Shown: positions 8,308-15,208 of the stretch, one piece after another
Position numbering within the stretch: position 1 is the first letter of the stretch
Layout: each line of letters opens with the position of its first letter
Source: a virus
Strand: one strand, 5' to 3'
Virus record (IMG/VR): IMGVR_UViG_3300050021_000074
Coordinates: 1-51,878 of that record
Length of the DNA stretch: 51,878 nt
Made by a program: the position numbers and the translations under genes
Notes under the pieces: model-generated
What the model saw: the letters and a program-made list of their open reading frames with translations, nothing else
What the model was told of the DNA's origin: nothing
The model's database searches: none

Positions 8308-9176
8308 CTATGCGACTCCCTTTTCCTCACGATAAGCCTGTATGGATTGGTAGTAATATATTTCCAACTCCATGGGGGACATTACATCCAGTTCCAGAGG
8401 ACTCCAATTCATAAAACGTTTCATGAAGAAGTACATCTTGTAGAAGTCCCGGAGTGTGATGTCGTGGATTAGAAAGCCAAAAAACGGTATAGGTCACCGA
8501 ACTGGACTTCGCTTTCCTTCTTGCACTTTCCACACTTGATGGTCTTTTCGAGATAGATCTCAGCCCCGGCAGCAGATATCTTATCACGCATTGCTCCGAA
8601 ATCGACTGAAGAGAGTTGGTCGATGAACTCAATAAGTTCTGTTTCGGTAAATGCATCGAATACCTCGCCCTTATACACGATTGAGTCGATGGACTTAATG
8701 ACGAAGTGGTAATTGAACTCACTCGACTTGAGGTATGTAGTTGTGAGATGATCGTATACTTGGAAAGGGACTTCCTTGATCGCCACATTCAGATCGCCAT
8801 TGACCTTGATCATTGACGCATCGAACTTCTTAGACTGGAGATTCTTATCCACAGATACATCGTCGCTCAGTGGAAACCCACAGTGCGAGCAGTTGTACGA
8901 GAATTCTAGCTTGCTTCCCTTGGACATCTTACGGATCTGAGCGATCAGGTAGACATAATCAGTATTGGATAGTGTATCGAACAGCGAGACGTTATCTACA
9001 CATCTCTTAATGAACTTCACGATCTCTCGTCTGATGGCGAACTCATCATCGACACCTTCGGTAGCGAACAGGAGATCCTTTTCTTCCTTGACTCGCCATG
9101 GTTTGATTCCTATTTTCTTACCGGACAACAGTTCGGTTGAGCTGAAACTATCTTGATTCATCTGTGGTAATGCCAT
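8308..9176 (-). CDS. gp26-like -1 frameshift product, 289 residues
   Basis: If ribosomes slip back one base on T-TTT-TTG (8478-8484), reading continues in the -1 frame from GGC at 8478 to TAG at 8308. This adds 56 residues, GFLIHDITLRDFYKMYFFMK and onwards to ...YREEKGVA, giving 289 in total. The extension has normal codon use and amphipathic helices. It has no good start codon or ribosome site of its own: the first ATG in that frame is 15 codons in. Tail chaperone pairs made by a -1 slip just before the tape-measure gene are known from lambda (G/GT) and P2 (E/E', the same T-TTT-TTG heptamer). The sequence shows the heptamer and the open -1 frame. That it is used is inference. Confidence 0.7.
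8469..9176 (-). CDS. 26: Tail assembly protein gp26-like (tape-measure chaperone, 0-frame product)
   Basis: A protein of 235 residues that fits the T4 baseplate family containing gp26. It has two CxxC pairs, C96/C99 (YNCSHCG) and C215/C218 (IKCGKCKKE), that could bind one zinc. The gene lies upstream of the tape measure, separated only by a homing endonuclease. This is the position of tail assembly chaperones in other phages. The last codons before the stop read CGT TTT TTG GCT TTC TAA and form a T-TTT-TTG slippery site (8478-8484). A -1 shift there would add 56 residues; see the frameshift entry. The start at 9176 has AAGGAG upstream. Confidence 0.75.
   Translation of the reverse strand: MALPQMNQDSFSSTELLSGKKIGIKPWRVKEEKDLLFATEGVDDEFAIRREIVKFIKRCVDNVSLFDTLSNTDYVYLIAQIRKMSKGSKLEFSYNCSHCGFPLSDDVSVDKNLQSKKFDASMIKVNGDLNVAIKEVPFQVYDHLTTTYLKSSEFNYHFVIKSIDSIVYKGEVFDAFTETELIEFIDQLSSVDFGAMRDKISAAGAEIYLEKTIKCGKCKKESEVQFGDLYRFLAF
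8478..8484 (-). promoter_or_regulatory. -1 slippery heptamer T TTT TTG
   Basis: The heptamer is in the right register: 0-frame codons CGT TTT TTG. It lies 7 bases before the 0-frame stop (TAA, 8471-8469). No strong downstream pseudoknot was obvious by eye. Confidence 0.7.
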
Positions 9177-9203
9177 TGGTTATTCTCCTTGTTGGTTAGT
9201 TAC

Positions 9204-9216
9204 ATCATTATTTAGG
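9204..9216 (-). promoter_or_regulatory. Weak late-promoter-like site CTAAATAATG
   Basis: CTAAATAA on the minus strand, upstream of the gp26-like start at 9176. It departs by two bases from TATAAATA, so it is a weak candidate. Confidence 0.25.
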
Positions 9217-9227
9217 TTCGGAATATG

Positions 9228-9902
9228 TTATGAACTTTTCGATTGTGGTAGTGACAATACCTCATGAGAAGTGTACTTGAACTTCACAGTAGTTAGTGCC
9301 AATGTTTCTCCGTTATCGCTCACATCGAATGGAATGGCAGATACATCAAATGGGACCAGTTCCCGGAACACTTCATATCGTTCTGCCTGACCTTGAAAGT
9401 TCAATGGGTAGACATGAATTGAGGGACACATAACGTCATCGTAGTATGATCGTGCGTATGTGACAGAACTAAGTGCGGACACCATCCACTCGAAGAAGAA
9501 GTGACGCATCTTTAGATCAGAGGACTCCAGAAAGGAAATGGACAAGTCATCATACATCCAGTTCTCGAAATAGTATCGAGGCCGCATATCAACTTCTTTA
9601 GATATGACCCCCAGTCTCAGTGACGGGCAATCAACCTTGAATACATTCCATGCTAAGAAGTTTGATCCCCATCCTCCACCGGATGAGCTGTCCCCGGAGA
9701 TTTCATTGTTGTGACCCAAGCTCGGGAACAGTTTCTGTAGGTTGAGGACGTCGATCATACAGACGAATCGGTTGAGGCGCAGGATGCCATTCGACCTTGG
9801 GGTTCTCCCATTGGTAGTCGAGTCATCCATGATCCCGTTCACGATGAACTCTTCGATGTTCATGTACTCGGAGAAGTCCAAGAAATTCGTATTCTTTGCC
9901 AT
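9228..9902 (-). CDS. Tail tube-like protein (gp19/gp54 fold), paralogue 1
   Basis: A protein of 224 residues. Its core follows the gp19 pattern: an N-terminal LNRFVCMIDVL strand, VFKVDCPSLRLG (the P-x-L segment), a YDDLSISFLESSDLKMRHFFFEWMVSAL block, and a C-terminal VPFDVSAIPFDVSDNGETLALTTVKFKYTSHEV strand pair. In this family the F-x-x-W helix after a TVTFL or SISFL strand is typical. Two further paralogues follow upstream. One of the three should form the main tube; the others may be initiator or terminator rings. Gene spacing is 3 bases from the next gene. Confidence 0.65.
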   Translation of the reverse strand: MAKNTNFLDFSEYMNIEEFIVNGIMDDSTTNGRTPRSNGILRLNRFVCMIDVLNLQKLFPSLGHNNEISGDSSSGGGWGSNFLAWNVFKVDCPSLRLGVISKEVDMRPRYYFENWMYDDLSISFLESSDLKMRHFFFEWMVSALSSVTYARSYYDDVMCPSIHVYPLNFQGQAERYEVFRELVPFDVSAIPFDVSDNGETLALTTVKFKYTSHEVLSLPQSKSS

Positions 9903-9905
9903 TGT

Positions 9906-10607
9906 CTAGTCCGTTCCGTCAGAGAGTATTTGGTAGGTTGAGTAACAGAACGTTGCCGGGAACTCCACGATCTGCCCATCACTGTCCTGTGACAGTTGGA
10001 TCTCTCCGATGGCATGTGGCCAGACTCCGGTGAACTCAGCCGCGAAGATGGTATTGAAGTTGTTGTCGAGCTGTCTGATGATCAGTTTGCAAAGCTGTGT
10101 CGTAGTCACCTTGTGATAGAAGTTGCTGTCGGTGTCATAGACAATGTGTTTGAGCCATGAGTGCAGGAATTTTCTCTGGGTATACTCATCGTCACACATG
10201 AGTGTCATCTGGAGATCGCCGAAGTTCTGACTGATGGGGACAAATACACGTTGACCACATCGCTTGATCTCTTGCTTCCCGATATCGAACGATGGGATGT
10301 TGACTGTCTTCGCGGTCATCTCAGTCATCTTTTTGGCTTCGTCTGACATGAATGAGTAGGTATTCCCAAACACTTTTGGGTACACGAACTCGACCTTGTA
10401 CAGGTTCGGTCTGGCGAAGTCATTGAATGAGTTCAGCAGGTAGTCAACATGGAACTGCCGTTGGTCGGCAATGTCCGCATACTGACTTACAAACTCACCC
10501 ACATTGGAACGTGGTCCCGGCCATACTTCAGTCGAAGTCTTCTCGCTGGTGACTCCCGGCATCGGTCGGGAGCCGCTCGCAGTAGATCTTCCTCCACTCT
10601 TTGTCAT
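9906..10607 (-). CDS. Tail tube-like protein (gp19/gp54 fold), paralogue 2
   Basis: A protein of 233 residues. After a Ser/Gly-rich N-terminus it shows the tube pattern: ARPNLYKVEFVYP, TAKTVNIPSFDIGKQEIKRCGQRVFVPISQNFGDLQMTLMCDDEYTQRKFLHSWLKHI, and a final IGEIQLSQDSDGQIVEFPATFCYSTYQIL. The stretch from the strand IPSF through the DLQMTLMCD strand to the HSWL helix is the family core. AGGGG precedes the ATG. The longer N-terminus compared with paralogue 3 suggests a specialised ring protein rather than the main tube, but this is inference. Confidence 0.65.
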   Translation of the reverse strand: MTKSGGRSTASGSRPMPGVTSEKTSTEVWPGPRSNVGEFVSQYADIADQRQFHVDYLLNSFNDFARPNLYKVEFVYPKVFGNTYSFMSDEAKKMTEMTAKTVNIPSFDIGKQEIKRCGQRVFVPISQNFGDLQMTLMCDDEYTQRKFLHSWLKHIVYDTDSNFYHKVTTTQLCKLIIRQLDNNFNTIFAAEFTGVWPHAIGEIQLSQDSDGQIVEFPATFCYSTYQILSDGTD

Positions 10608-10610
10608 CGT

Positions 10611-11195
10611 TTACCCCTGTGGATCTGCTTGCACTGTTCCAGAATACCCATCTTCCGGTTCCCAATATGAGTATGAGAACGTGACATTGAATGTTTCGAC
10701 AGTGTCGTTCGCTTCCATACTCAATTCGATCTGGTCTACAGTCTTGGGGAACACATGTCTGAATCGATATCCGGCAAGCATAGTTGCATTCCCATCGGAG
10801 TCTAGGTCAGTCCCGAGTTGGCGCACTATGATGTAGACCCCATCGAAGAGGTCTTTCATATATCCCTTGATCCCATTGGATCTGTCATTGATCAATTGTG
10901 TCCATGCCTCGAACAGACTTCGAATATCCCAGTCACTGTCGTTCAGGAAAGTAACAGTGAGATCTTGGATGACCTCACTGCCGGGAAGTTTGTATTCCAT
11001 TCCATAGAACTTGATCGCAATCTCATTGAACGATCTGTCGGGGATGGACGCACTCTGCACATGCATCACCAATTTGGTGCCGTCAATGTAGTCGCTGATG
11101 TTGATAACCGCTGGAGGTTGAATGATTACTTCGAACCTGTTTGGTCGCACCACGTTTCCAAGATTGGTTTTGAATGTGTCGAGGTCAAGAGACAT
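10611..11195 (-). CDS. 19: Tail tube protein, gp19-like, paralogue 3
   Basis: A protein of 194 residues and the closest of the three to T4 gp19 in length and pattern. It begins VVRPNRFEVIIQPP, then VMHVQSASIPDRSFNEIAIKFYGMEYKLPGSEVIQDLTVTFLNDSDWDIRSLFEAWTQLI, where R-P-N-R-F-E-V, A-S-I-P and the TVTFLND...R..FE.W block are hallmarks. The C-terminus has VFPKTVDQIELSMEANDTVETFNVTFSYSYWEP, the last strands of the ring. It probably builds the inner tail tube. AAAGGA precedes the ATG. Confidence 0.75.
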   Translation of the reverse strand: MSLDLDTFKTNLGNVVRPNRFEVIIQPPAVINISDYIDGTKLVMHVQSASIPDRSFNEIAIKFYGMEYKLPGSEVIQDLTVTFLNDSDWDIRSLFEAWTQLINDRSNGIKGYMKDLFDGVYIIVRQLGTDLDSDGNATMLAGYRFRHVFPKTVDQIELSMEANDTVETFNVTFSYSYWEPEDGYSGTVQADPQG

Positions 11196-11196
11196 C

Positions 11197-11385
11197 TTAT
11201 TCCTTTGGGGTGATTGAGGTGATCTGACGTTTGAAAGCCAGACACTTACCGATCATGACGCTTTCGTCGTCGAAGCCGTTGATTGTTCCGGTGAGCATTG
11301 TCCCACTGATGAGGAACATTTTGAGTACTGTTTTTCTTTCCTTGTGCTCTGTGAGGAATGCGGTGCTGCATACGTTGTTTACCAT
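11197..11385 (-). CDS. Hfq/Sm-like RNA-binding protein
   Basis: A protein of 62 residues with an Hfq-like Sm fold. It reads FLTEHKERKTVLKMFLISGTMLTGTINGFDDESVMIG..., matching the Hfq helix (L-x-x-x-x-x-E/K-R-x-x-V), the Sm1 block (F-L-x-x-G-x-x-L-x-G-x-I-x-x-F-D) and an Sm2 block FKRQITSI in place of the usual YKHAISTI. The acidic C-terminal tail of cellular Hfq is absent. A longer reading from 11475 exists, but GGAG 8 bases before the ATG at 11385 supports the short form. Hfq hexamers match small RNAs with messages; a phage copy could compete with or redirect host Hfq. It follows the spanin-like gene and precedes the tube gene. Confidence 0.6.
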   Translation of the reverse strand: MVNNVCSTAFLTEHKERKTVLKMFLISGTMLTGTINGFDDESVMIGKCLAFKRQITSITPKE

Positions 11386-11405
11386 TTCGTTGACTCCATT
11401 TAGAC

Positions 11406-11837
11406 TTAGTATTTTACTGCTATAGCTGCGGCTAATCCGAGGATCACTGCCGTCAAAGCTCCTGCTCCAAACCATGTGAGTCTCGATGGCTTGTTTGATT
11501 CACTCTTCACCATTGCGGCGTTCGCATCGATGAAGTCTTTCTTGTAATTGACCACTGCAGTGTTCAGTAGGGTCTTGTCCTGTTTCAGTCCATCGATCTC
11601 AGTCTGCAGTCCCAGATTCTGTGCATTGAGATTGACTCTCTCTGCATCACAGATCGTGTACTTCGCGGTGAAGTATTCGTCCTGCTTCACCGTGTATTCT
11701 ATCTTGGATATCCCGAGTCCAGCAGACGCATCGTTGGTGAAGCAGATCTTGCTACTTGCACTCGCTGATGGAGGTAGAATAGCCATAAGTATTAAACAGG
11801 CTGTTAATTTCAGCTTTAGAGAGTTTGTTGACATCAT
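11406..11837 (-). CDS. Spanin-like protein with signal peptide and C-terminal membrane segment
   Basis: A protein of 143 residues. The N-terminus is a signal peptide ending near ASASS (residues about 25-29). It also contains LTAC at residues 11-14, which fits a lipobox but lies early. A middle coiled coil (about 60-105) precedes a C-terminal transmembrane helix (WFGAGALTAVILGLAAAIAV). An outer-membrane lipid anchor plus an inner-membrane C-terminal helix is the layout of unimolecular spanins. If the Cys is not lipidated it is a periplasmic protein anchored only in the inner membrane. The start lies inside the upstream gene (86-base overlap) with AAGGAG 9 bases before it. Confidence 0.5.
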   Translation of the reverse strand: MMSTNSLKLKLTACLILMAILPPSASASSKICFTNDASAGLGISKIEYTVKQDEYFTAKYTICDAERVNLNAQNLGLQTEIDGLKQDKTLLNTAVVNYKKDFIDANAAMVKSESNKPSRLTWFGAGALTAVILGLAAAIAVKY

Positions 11838-12240
11838 CTTGTATTGCTCCTTGGCTGGGTACCTTGAGACTGGCTTCAGCCGCTTTGAATTGTTTACGAG
11901 CTTCTTCGAGGTCTGCGATCTTTGCTTCGAGTCTCGGGTAAAGATCTTGTTCGCGTTTCGTGATCACATCCAGCTTAGAGTCAATCGCCTCAACCTGTTT
12001 GGCGACTGCCAATGTGTTTTGTGCCTTCATGACTTCGGCTTTGGTACTCTCCAGTAACTGGTACAGTACGATGGTCCCGATACATAGTCCGATGATCAGG
12101 ATGACGTGCCAGTTGTAGTAGACGAAGTCCCAGATCTTATCTTTGGGTGCCTTGTTTGGCGGATCATCATATACCGGTGCTGCGACTGGCGATACAACCG
12201 GTGCGGGTGTTACTGGTTCAACTGCGATTGGTTCGGTCAT
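11752..12240 (-). CDS. i-spanin-like membrane protein
   Basis: A protein of 162 residues. A Pro-rich cytoplasmic N-terminus (about 1-45) leads to one transmembrane helix (WHVILIIGLCIGTIVLYQLL, about 50-68). A long coiled coil (about 70-125) then faces the periplasm. This N-in/C-out layout is that of inner-membrane spanins, which join the outer-membrane partner to fuse the two membranes at lysis. The overlap with the next gene resembles the nested Rz/Rz1 arrangement. It is placed between endolysin and tube genes and has its own TATAAATA late promoter (12259-12266) and AAGGAG ribosome site. There is no sequence match I can name; the assignment is by topology. Confidence 0.5.
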   Translation of the reverse strand: MTEPIAVEPVTPAPVVSPVAAPVYDDPPNKAPKDKIWDFVYYNWHVILIIGLCIGTIVLYQLLESTKAEVMKAQNTLAVAKQVEAIDSKLDVITKREQDLYPRLEAKIADLEEARKQFKAAEASLKVPSQGAIQDDVNKLSKAEINSLFNTYGYSTSISECK

Positions 12241-12258
12241 TGCTCGTTCTCCTTCTGA

Positions 12259-12266
12259 TATTTATA
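12259..12266 (-). promoter_or_regulatory. Late promoter TATAAATA upstream of the spanin-like gene
   Basis: A perfect late box on the minus strand, 19 bases before the start at 12240 and between two genes. Confidence 0.7.
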
Positions 12267-12268
12267 GC

Positions 12269-12934
12269 CTACGATTTGTCCAGAGTTCGGATGAACCCTT
12301 CGACACAAAATGTTGGTGATCTTGGTCTGACTGTTCGATCCTTGAATCGAACTCCACCATTCATCTCGACCTTCTTATTGGTCCCGGTCTGTTCGCGCTG
12401 ATCATTGGCATTGCTGCTCGGGCCAGTGTTGCCTTCGATGGTTCTGAAGTACGCTTTGGAGTTCTGTGCGATGACAAGTCCTGTATGCCCGTCGAAGTTG
12501 TCAGTCCGCTTGTTGTGGCTGCAGATCATCACGTCGGCCACCTTGAGCTTCACAGCGCCACTCTCAACCTGTTTAGCGGTGAAGACTTGGTACCGGTACT
12601 TATCCTTCTTGGCCATCTTGTAAACGTCGGACACTCGGGCGGATCTGGGAAGCGGCACTCTCTTGGAATAGATCGCATACACTTCGCGGTACATTCCCTG
12701 AACGAATCCCATGCACCATGAGAATCCGGTGCCGGTACTCCGTATCTGTCCTGCGTTGTCCAGTCCCAGATACTTCATCCACCCATCGATCTGCGGAGCA
12801 TCGTTGTGATTGGTCTGCTCACGAACGTAGGAATAGCTTTTCGCCGTCTCGATGATCTGATCCCCATAGGGTGTCCCGAAAGCGAGTGTCGCCCAGCACA
12901 GGGCAAATATGAGCGTTATAGATATTGTCCGCAT
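12269..12934 (-). CDS. Secreted CHAP-like endolysin
   Basis: A protein of 221 residues with an N-terminal signal peptide (MRTISITLIFALCWATLAFG). The catalytic pattern of CHAP amidase/endopeptidases is present: FSWCMGFVQGMY (Cys about residue 72), FDGHTGLVIAQN (His) and YFRTIEGNTG (Glu/Asn). It probably cleaves peptidoglycan peptides or amide bonds. The signal peptide suggests export by the host Sec system, so timing would depend on a pinholin or on periplasmic activation. A longer reading to 13024 overlaps the holin-like gene; the ATG at 12934, placed 4 bases after that gene's stop, fits better. Confidence 0.7.
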   Translation of the reverse strand: MRTISITLIFALCWATLAFGTPYGDQIIETAKSYSYVREQTNHNDAPQIDGWMKYLGLDNAGQIRSTGTGFSWCMGFVQGMYREVYAIYSKRVPLPRSARVSDVYKMAKKDKYRYQVFTAKQVESGAVKLKVADVMICSHNKRTDNFDGHTGLVIAQNSKAYFRTIEGNTGPSSNANDQREQTGTNKKVEMNGGVRFKDRTVRPRSPTFCVEGFIRTLDKS

Positions 12935-12938
12935 GATG

Positions 12939-13256
12939 TTACCCGTGGATGACGATAGCAACTCCGACTCCAAACAGTCCGACCAGAATTGCAAGTGCCT
13001 TGTTCTGCTTCGTGACGATCTCATTCACGACGTTGCACTTCAGGCCATTGAGGAATGTCATCAGGCCAATCATGGAGATCAGCCAGATGGTGACCCCATT
13101 GGCGGAACTGGACATGATGTTCAGTGGGGAGATGTCATAGTACGTCGCGGCACAGACTCCTGCGAGTGCGAAAACCATGTAGATGAGTGCGAAGTGGATC
13201 TCGTTCCAGCCCTTCTTTACGATGGCCTCAGTTGTTTCGATTGTTTCGTTTTCCAT
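12939..13256 (-). CDS. Holin-like membrane protein
   Basis: A protein of 105 residues with three hydrophobic segments (about 22-42, 53-70 and 88-104) and a charged N-terminus. Size and topology fit a holin with three helices. It lies immediately upstream of the endolysin gene (stop and next start 4 bases apart), the usual place for a holin. No family-specific motif is visible. Confidence 0.55.
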   Translation of the reverse strand: MENETIETTEAIVKKGWNEIHFALIYMVFALAGVCAATYYDISPLNIMSSSANGVTIWLISMIGLMTFLNGLKCNVVNEIVTKQNKALAILVGLFGVGVAIVIHG

Positions 13257-13266
13257 TATAATCCCC

Positions 13267-13425
13267 TTATGTATATAGATCTGGTGCTACTGTGAATGTG
13301 AACCCGATTACGTCTGCGCCAACACCATGCTTCGTGACGAATTTGATGTAGGCGTTGACCTCTGCATCGGGCTTACCGAATCGGTACAGTGATGTGTTGA
13401 GTGTCCCGGCGAATTTATATAACAT
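13267..13425 (-). CDS. Small hypothetical protein
   Basis: A protein of 52 residues (MLYKFAGTLNTSLYRFGKPDAEVNAYIKF...). Unknown function. An in-frame ATG exists 13 codons upstream, but GGAGGG lies 8 bases before the ATG at 13425 and a late promoter sits just ahead at 13449-13456. It heads the holin-endolysin operon. Confidence 0.6.
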   Translation of the reverse strand: MLYKFAGTLNTSLYRFGKPDAEVNAYIKFVTKHGVGADVIGFTFTVAPDLYT

Positions 13426-13448
13426 ATTGAATGCCCTCCGTTCCCTTG

Positions 13449-13456
13449 TATTTATA
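13449..13456 (-). promoter_or_regulatory. Late promoter TATAAATA for the holin-endolysin operon
   Basis: A perfect late box, 24 bases before the start at 13425 and directly after a terminator-like hairpin at 13464-13494. Confidence 0.75.
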
Positions 13457-13463
13457 AAACGCA

Positions 13464-13494
13464 AAGAGGCTCTGGAAATAATCCAGAGCCTCTT
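13464..13494 (-). terminator. Terminator-like 13-bp hairpin
   Basis: Perfect arms AAGAGGCTCTGGA / TCCAGAGCCTCTT with a 5-base loop. On the minus strand it is followed by TTTGCGTTTT, so it could end transcripts of the 13525-13779 gene just before the next late promoter. Confidence 0.6.
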
Positions 13495-13524
13495 GGTTAT
13501 GCGATGATGATGTTGTATGTGCGG

Positions 13525-13779
13525 TTACTTTACCGGCGCGATTGCCTGTGGAGTAGGAGTCTGGCCGGGACGTTCAGCGATGTCATACACCTTCCCGCCG
13601 AACACGAACCCTCCCAGCTTGATGCAGGTTGTGACTGTCGCAGCTTGCGAGGAGTTGACATACACGATGCCACCCCAGACGCCTAGCCCGAACACGATCA
13701 TACACCAGAACCCGTAGGTCTGGATCTTCTGCATGATACTCTTGGCGATTGCCTTCGATTGTTCCTTCACTTCACTCAT
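13525..13779 (-). CDS. Small membrane protein of the lysis region
   Basis: A protein of 84 residues with a charged helix (residues 1-20), one hydrophobic segment (YGFWCMIVFGLGVWGGIVYV, about 22-41), a small periplasmic-like part with one Cys, and a Pro-rich tail. It lies 3 bases after the transglycosylase gene and could be an antiholin or accessory lysis protein; no homology is recognised. Confidence 0.55.
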   Translation of the reverse strand: MSEVKEQSKAIAKSIMQKIQTYGFWCMIVFGLGVWGGIVYVNSSQAATVTTCIKLGGFVFGGKVYDIAERPGQTPTPQAIAPVK

Positions 13780-13782
13780 TGG

Positions 13783-14439
13783 TTAGATCCTCGCTTTGAT
13801 TGATTTGTACAGTGCCAATACCGCGAGCGCCTGTTTGTATCCTTCAGACTTCACCAGCCGTCCATGCACTCGGACCATCGTTCGCGGCGAACCTTTATAG
13901 TTCGTCAGTGCGTTGACGAGGTTTCCGTGTGTGTCCTGTAGGTGGTCCTGAAGTTTGTTGCATCCATGCATCGTATCGGCTTCGACGTAACCAGTAGCGG
14001 TCGGAGTCTGCATGACACCTTTGTATCCCATGGAACTTCTTGCCTTCGGTTTGAATTCAGATTCGGTCTTAATGAGACAAGCGATGAAGACCGGATCGAC
14101 ATTCGGAACCTGTGCGCCAAGTACACACGACTGGGTGAATCGTCGTAGTTTCTCGGTCGGGCATTCCAGTAGAGTGAGGGCATCCGTAGTGCGCTTCCAT
14201 GCGATCTGTTCTGACGTGAGTCGAACGGCTGCTGGAGCGGGAGGATGAGACTGTTCAATTTTGACGGGGATTACTTGTTGCTGGTTGTGTACGGTGATCG
14301 CGCCAGCGATGTTGTACAAGATGATTCCAACCAGTGCAACCTTCACACAGGTCGCTGCGAGTTCTTGAGCTATGTGGAACATGAAACCATAATTCGGGGA
14401 TGCTACCTTTGCTGCGTCTAATGCGTATACGTTTTCCAT
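13783..14439 (-). CDS. Membrane-anchored SLT-type lytic transglycosylase
   Basis: A protein of 218 residues. One transmembrane helix (about 24-45) is followed by a Pro-rich linker and an SLT domain: VDPVFIACLIKTESEFKPKARSSMGYKGVMQTPTAT, where the Glu of KTESEF is the presumed catalytic acid and SSMGYKGVMQ matches the S-x-x-G-x-x-G-x-x-Q motif. The NALTNYKGSP part corresponds to the usual YN-G block. It would cut glycan strands. AGAGGAG before the ATG at 14439 decides this start; another ATG at 14460 lacks such a site. Confidence 0.8.
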   Translation of the reverse strand: MENVYALDAAKVASPNYGFMFHIAQELAATCVKVALVGIILYNIAGAITVHNQQQVIPVKIEQSHPPAPAAVRLTSEQIAWKRTTDALTLLECPTEKLRRFTQSCVLGAQVPNVDPVFIACLIKTESEFKPKARSSMGYKGVMQTPTATGYVEADTMHGCNKLQDHLQDTHGNLVNALTNYKGSPRTMVRVHGRLVKSEGYKQALAVLALYKSIKARI

Positions 14440-14698
14440 ATTATCAAACTCCTCTGGCATTCATGTCCTTGCAATTTGCTCTACTCGATCAGGCTTCGGC
14501 CGAGTGGTTATTTAGAGCGCATCTGTGCGACACTTCAGTCGGGTGCTGTTCGGTAAGTTACTGCTCTGTGATCACCTCCTTTATATCCCAAACAACCTTG
14601 CGATTTAAATCCATATTGCCAATGTTTATCAATGTTTGACTGCCGTCTGACAGTAAGGTGTGAAGACATTACCACGCCTCACTGTCAGAGTCAAGTAG
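14440..14698 (-). other. Intergenic leader with strong Shine-Dalgarno match and CTAAATAA box
   Basis: A 260-base gap without a gene. On the minus strand it holds CTAAATAA near 14508-14516 (a weak late-type box) and TAAAGGAGGTGATC at 14583-14570, a full match to the 16S anti-Shine-Dalgarno tail. Only a 5-codon GTG frame follows it. A hairpin lies at 14646-14689. Confidence 0.5.
14646..14689 (-). terminator. Long imperfect hairpin after the 14699 gene
   Basis: TCTGACAGT pairs with ACTGTCAGA, followed after one mismatch by seven more pairs including one G-U, around a 10-base loop. It begins about 10 bases after the stop of the 14699-14884 gene on the minus strand. There is no U-tract, so it may be a processing or 3'-protection hairpin. 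Confidence 0.4.
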
Positions 14699-14884
14699 TT
14701 ATTTCAGGAAATGCTGGCGCATCGACTCTTCCATGAACACCCTGAAGTTCGGGGTTGCCTTCCAGAAGTCTTTCACACGGTTGGTGTAGACCTCCAGTGT
14801 CAGATCTCCACGCTCATGGAGCGGGGTTGCCTCGAAAGATGCTGCACACCATTTACGAATTGCCTTTGTTTGTTTTCCGTTCAT
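14699..14884 (-). CDS. Small hypothetical protein
   Basis: A protein of 61 residues (MNGKQTKAIRKWCAASFE...). Basic N-terminus, no recognised family. The start overlaps the end of the upstream gene by 4 bases (ATGA type), indicating translational coupling. Confidence 0.55.
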   Translation of the reverse strand: MNGKQTKAIRKWCAASFEATPLHERGDLTLEVYTNRVKDFWKATPNFRVFMEESMRQHFLK

Positions 14885-15051
14885 TCTGTTTCTCCTATGA
14901 ATAGTGTTTGTTTGTTTCTAGCTGGTGCCGTCAAACGGATCAGGGCTTCATGATGAGTTCGGTTTCGATTCATCGCCTCTCTCAGTTCAGTGAGGTATGT
15001 CTCATCCCGCCACTGCATCCGTGCCTGTCTCACGATCTCTTTGAAGTTCAT
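14881..15051 (-). CDS. Small hypothetical protein
   Basis: A protein of 56 residues (MNFKEIVRQARMQWRDETYLTELREAMNRNR...), predicted helical and charged. GGGAGAAAC directly before the ATG at 15051 decides the start. It overlaps the gene upstream by 50 bases in another frame. Confidence 0.55.
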   Translation of the reverse strand: MNFKEIVRQARMQWRDETYLTELREAMNRNRTHHEALIRLTAPARNKQTLFIGETE

Positions 15052-15208
15052 GTTTCTCCCTTGCCCGGATGTAGTTCTTCTTGCTGTTGCCGTCCTTGAC
15101 TTCCATGATTGGTGTATCCAGATACCATCCACCTATAACGCCATTCGGTTTGGCGTATCTCGATCTCATCCAGTTGATGTACTTCCGATATTCCCTACAT
15201 GATTTCAC
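15002..15208 (-). CDS. Small hypothetical protein with GTG start
   Basis: A protein of 68 residues (starting VKSCREYRKYINWMRSRYAKPNGV...). GAGGAG lies 5 bases before a GTG at 15208, and the GTGA overlaps the stop of the transglycosylase gene, a typical coupled start. Function unknown. Confidence 0.45.
   Translation of the reverse strand: MKSCREYRKYINWMRSRYAKPNGVIGGWYLDTPIMEVKDGNSKKNYIRAREKHELQRDRETGTDAVAG

Noticed and set aside
8327-8788. A 153-codon minus-strand frame overlapping the gp26-like gene
   Set aside because: Ser/Arg-rich image of the real gene in another frame; the -1 extension uses a different frame.
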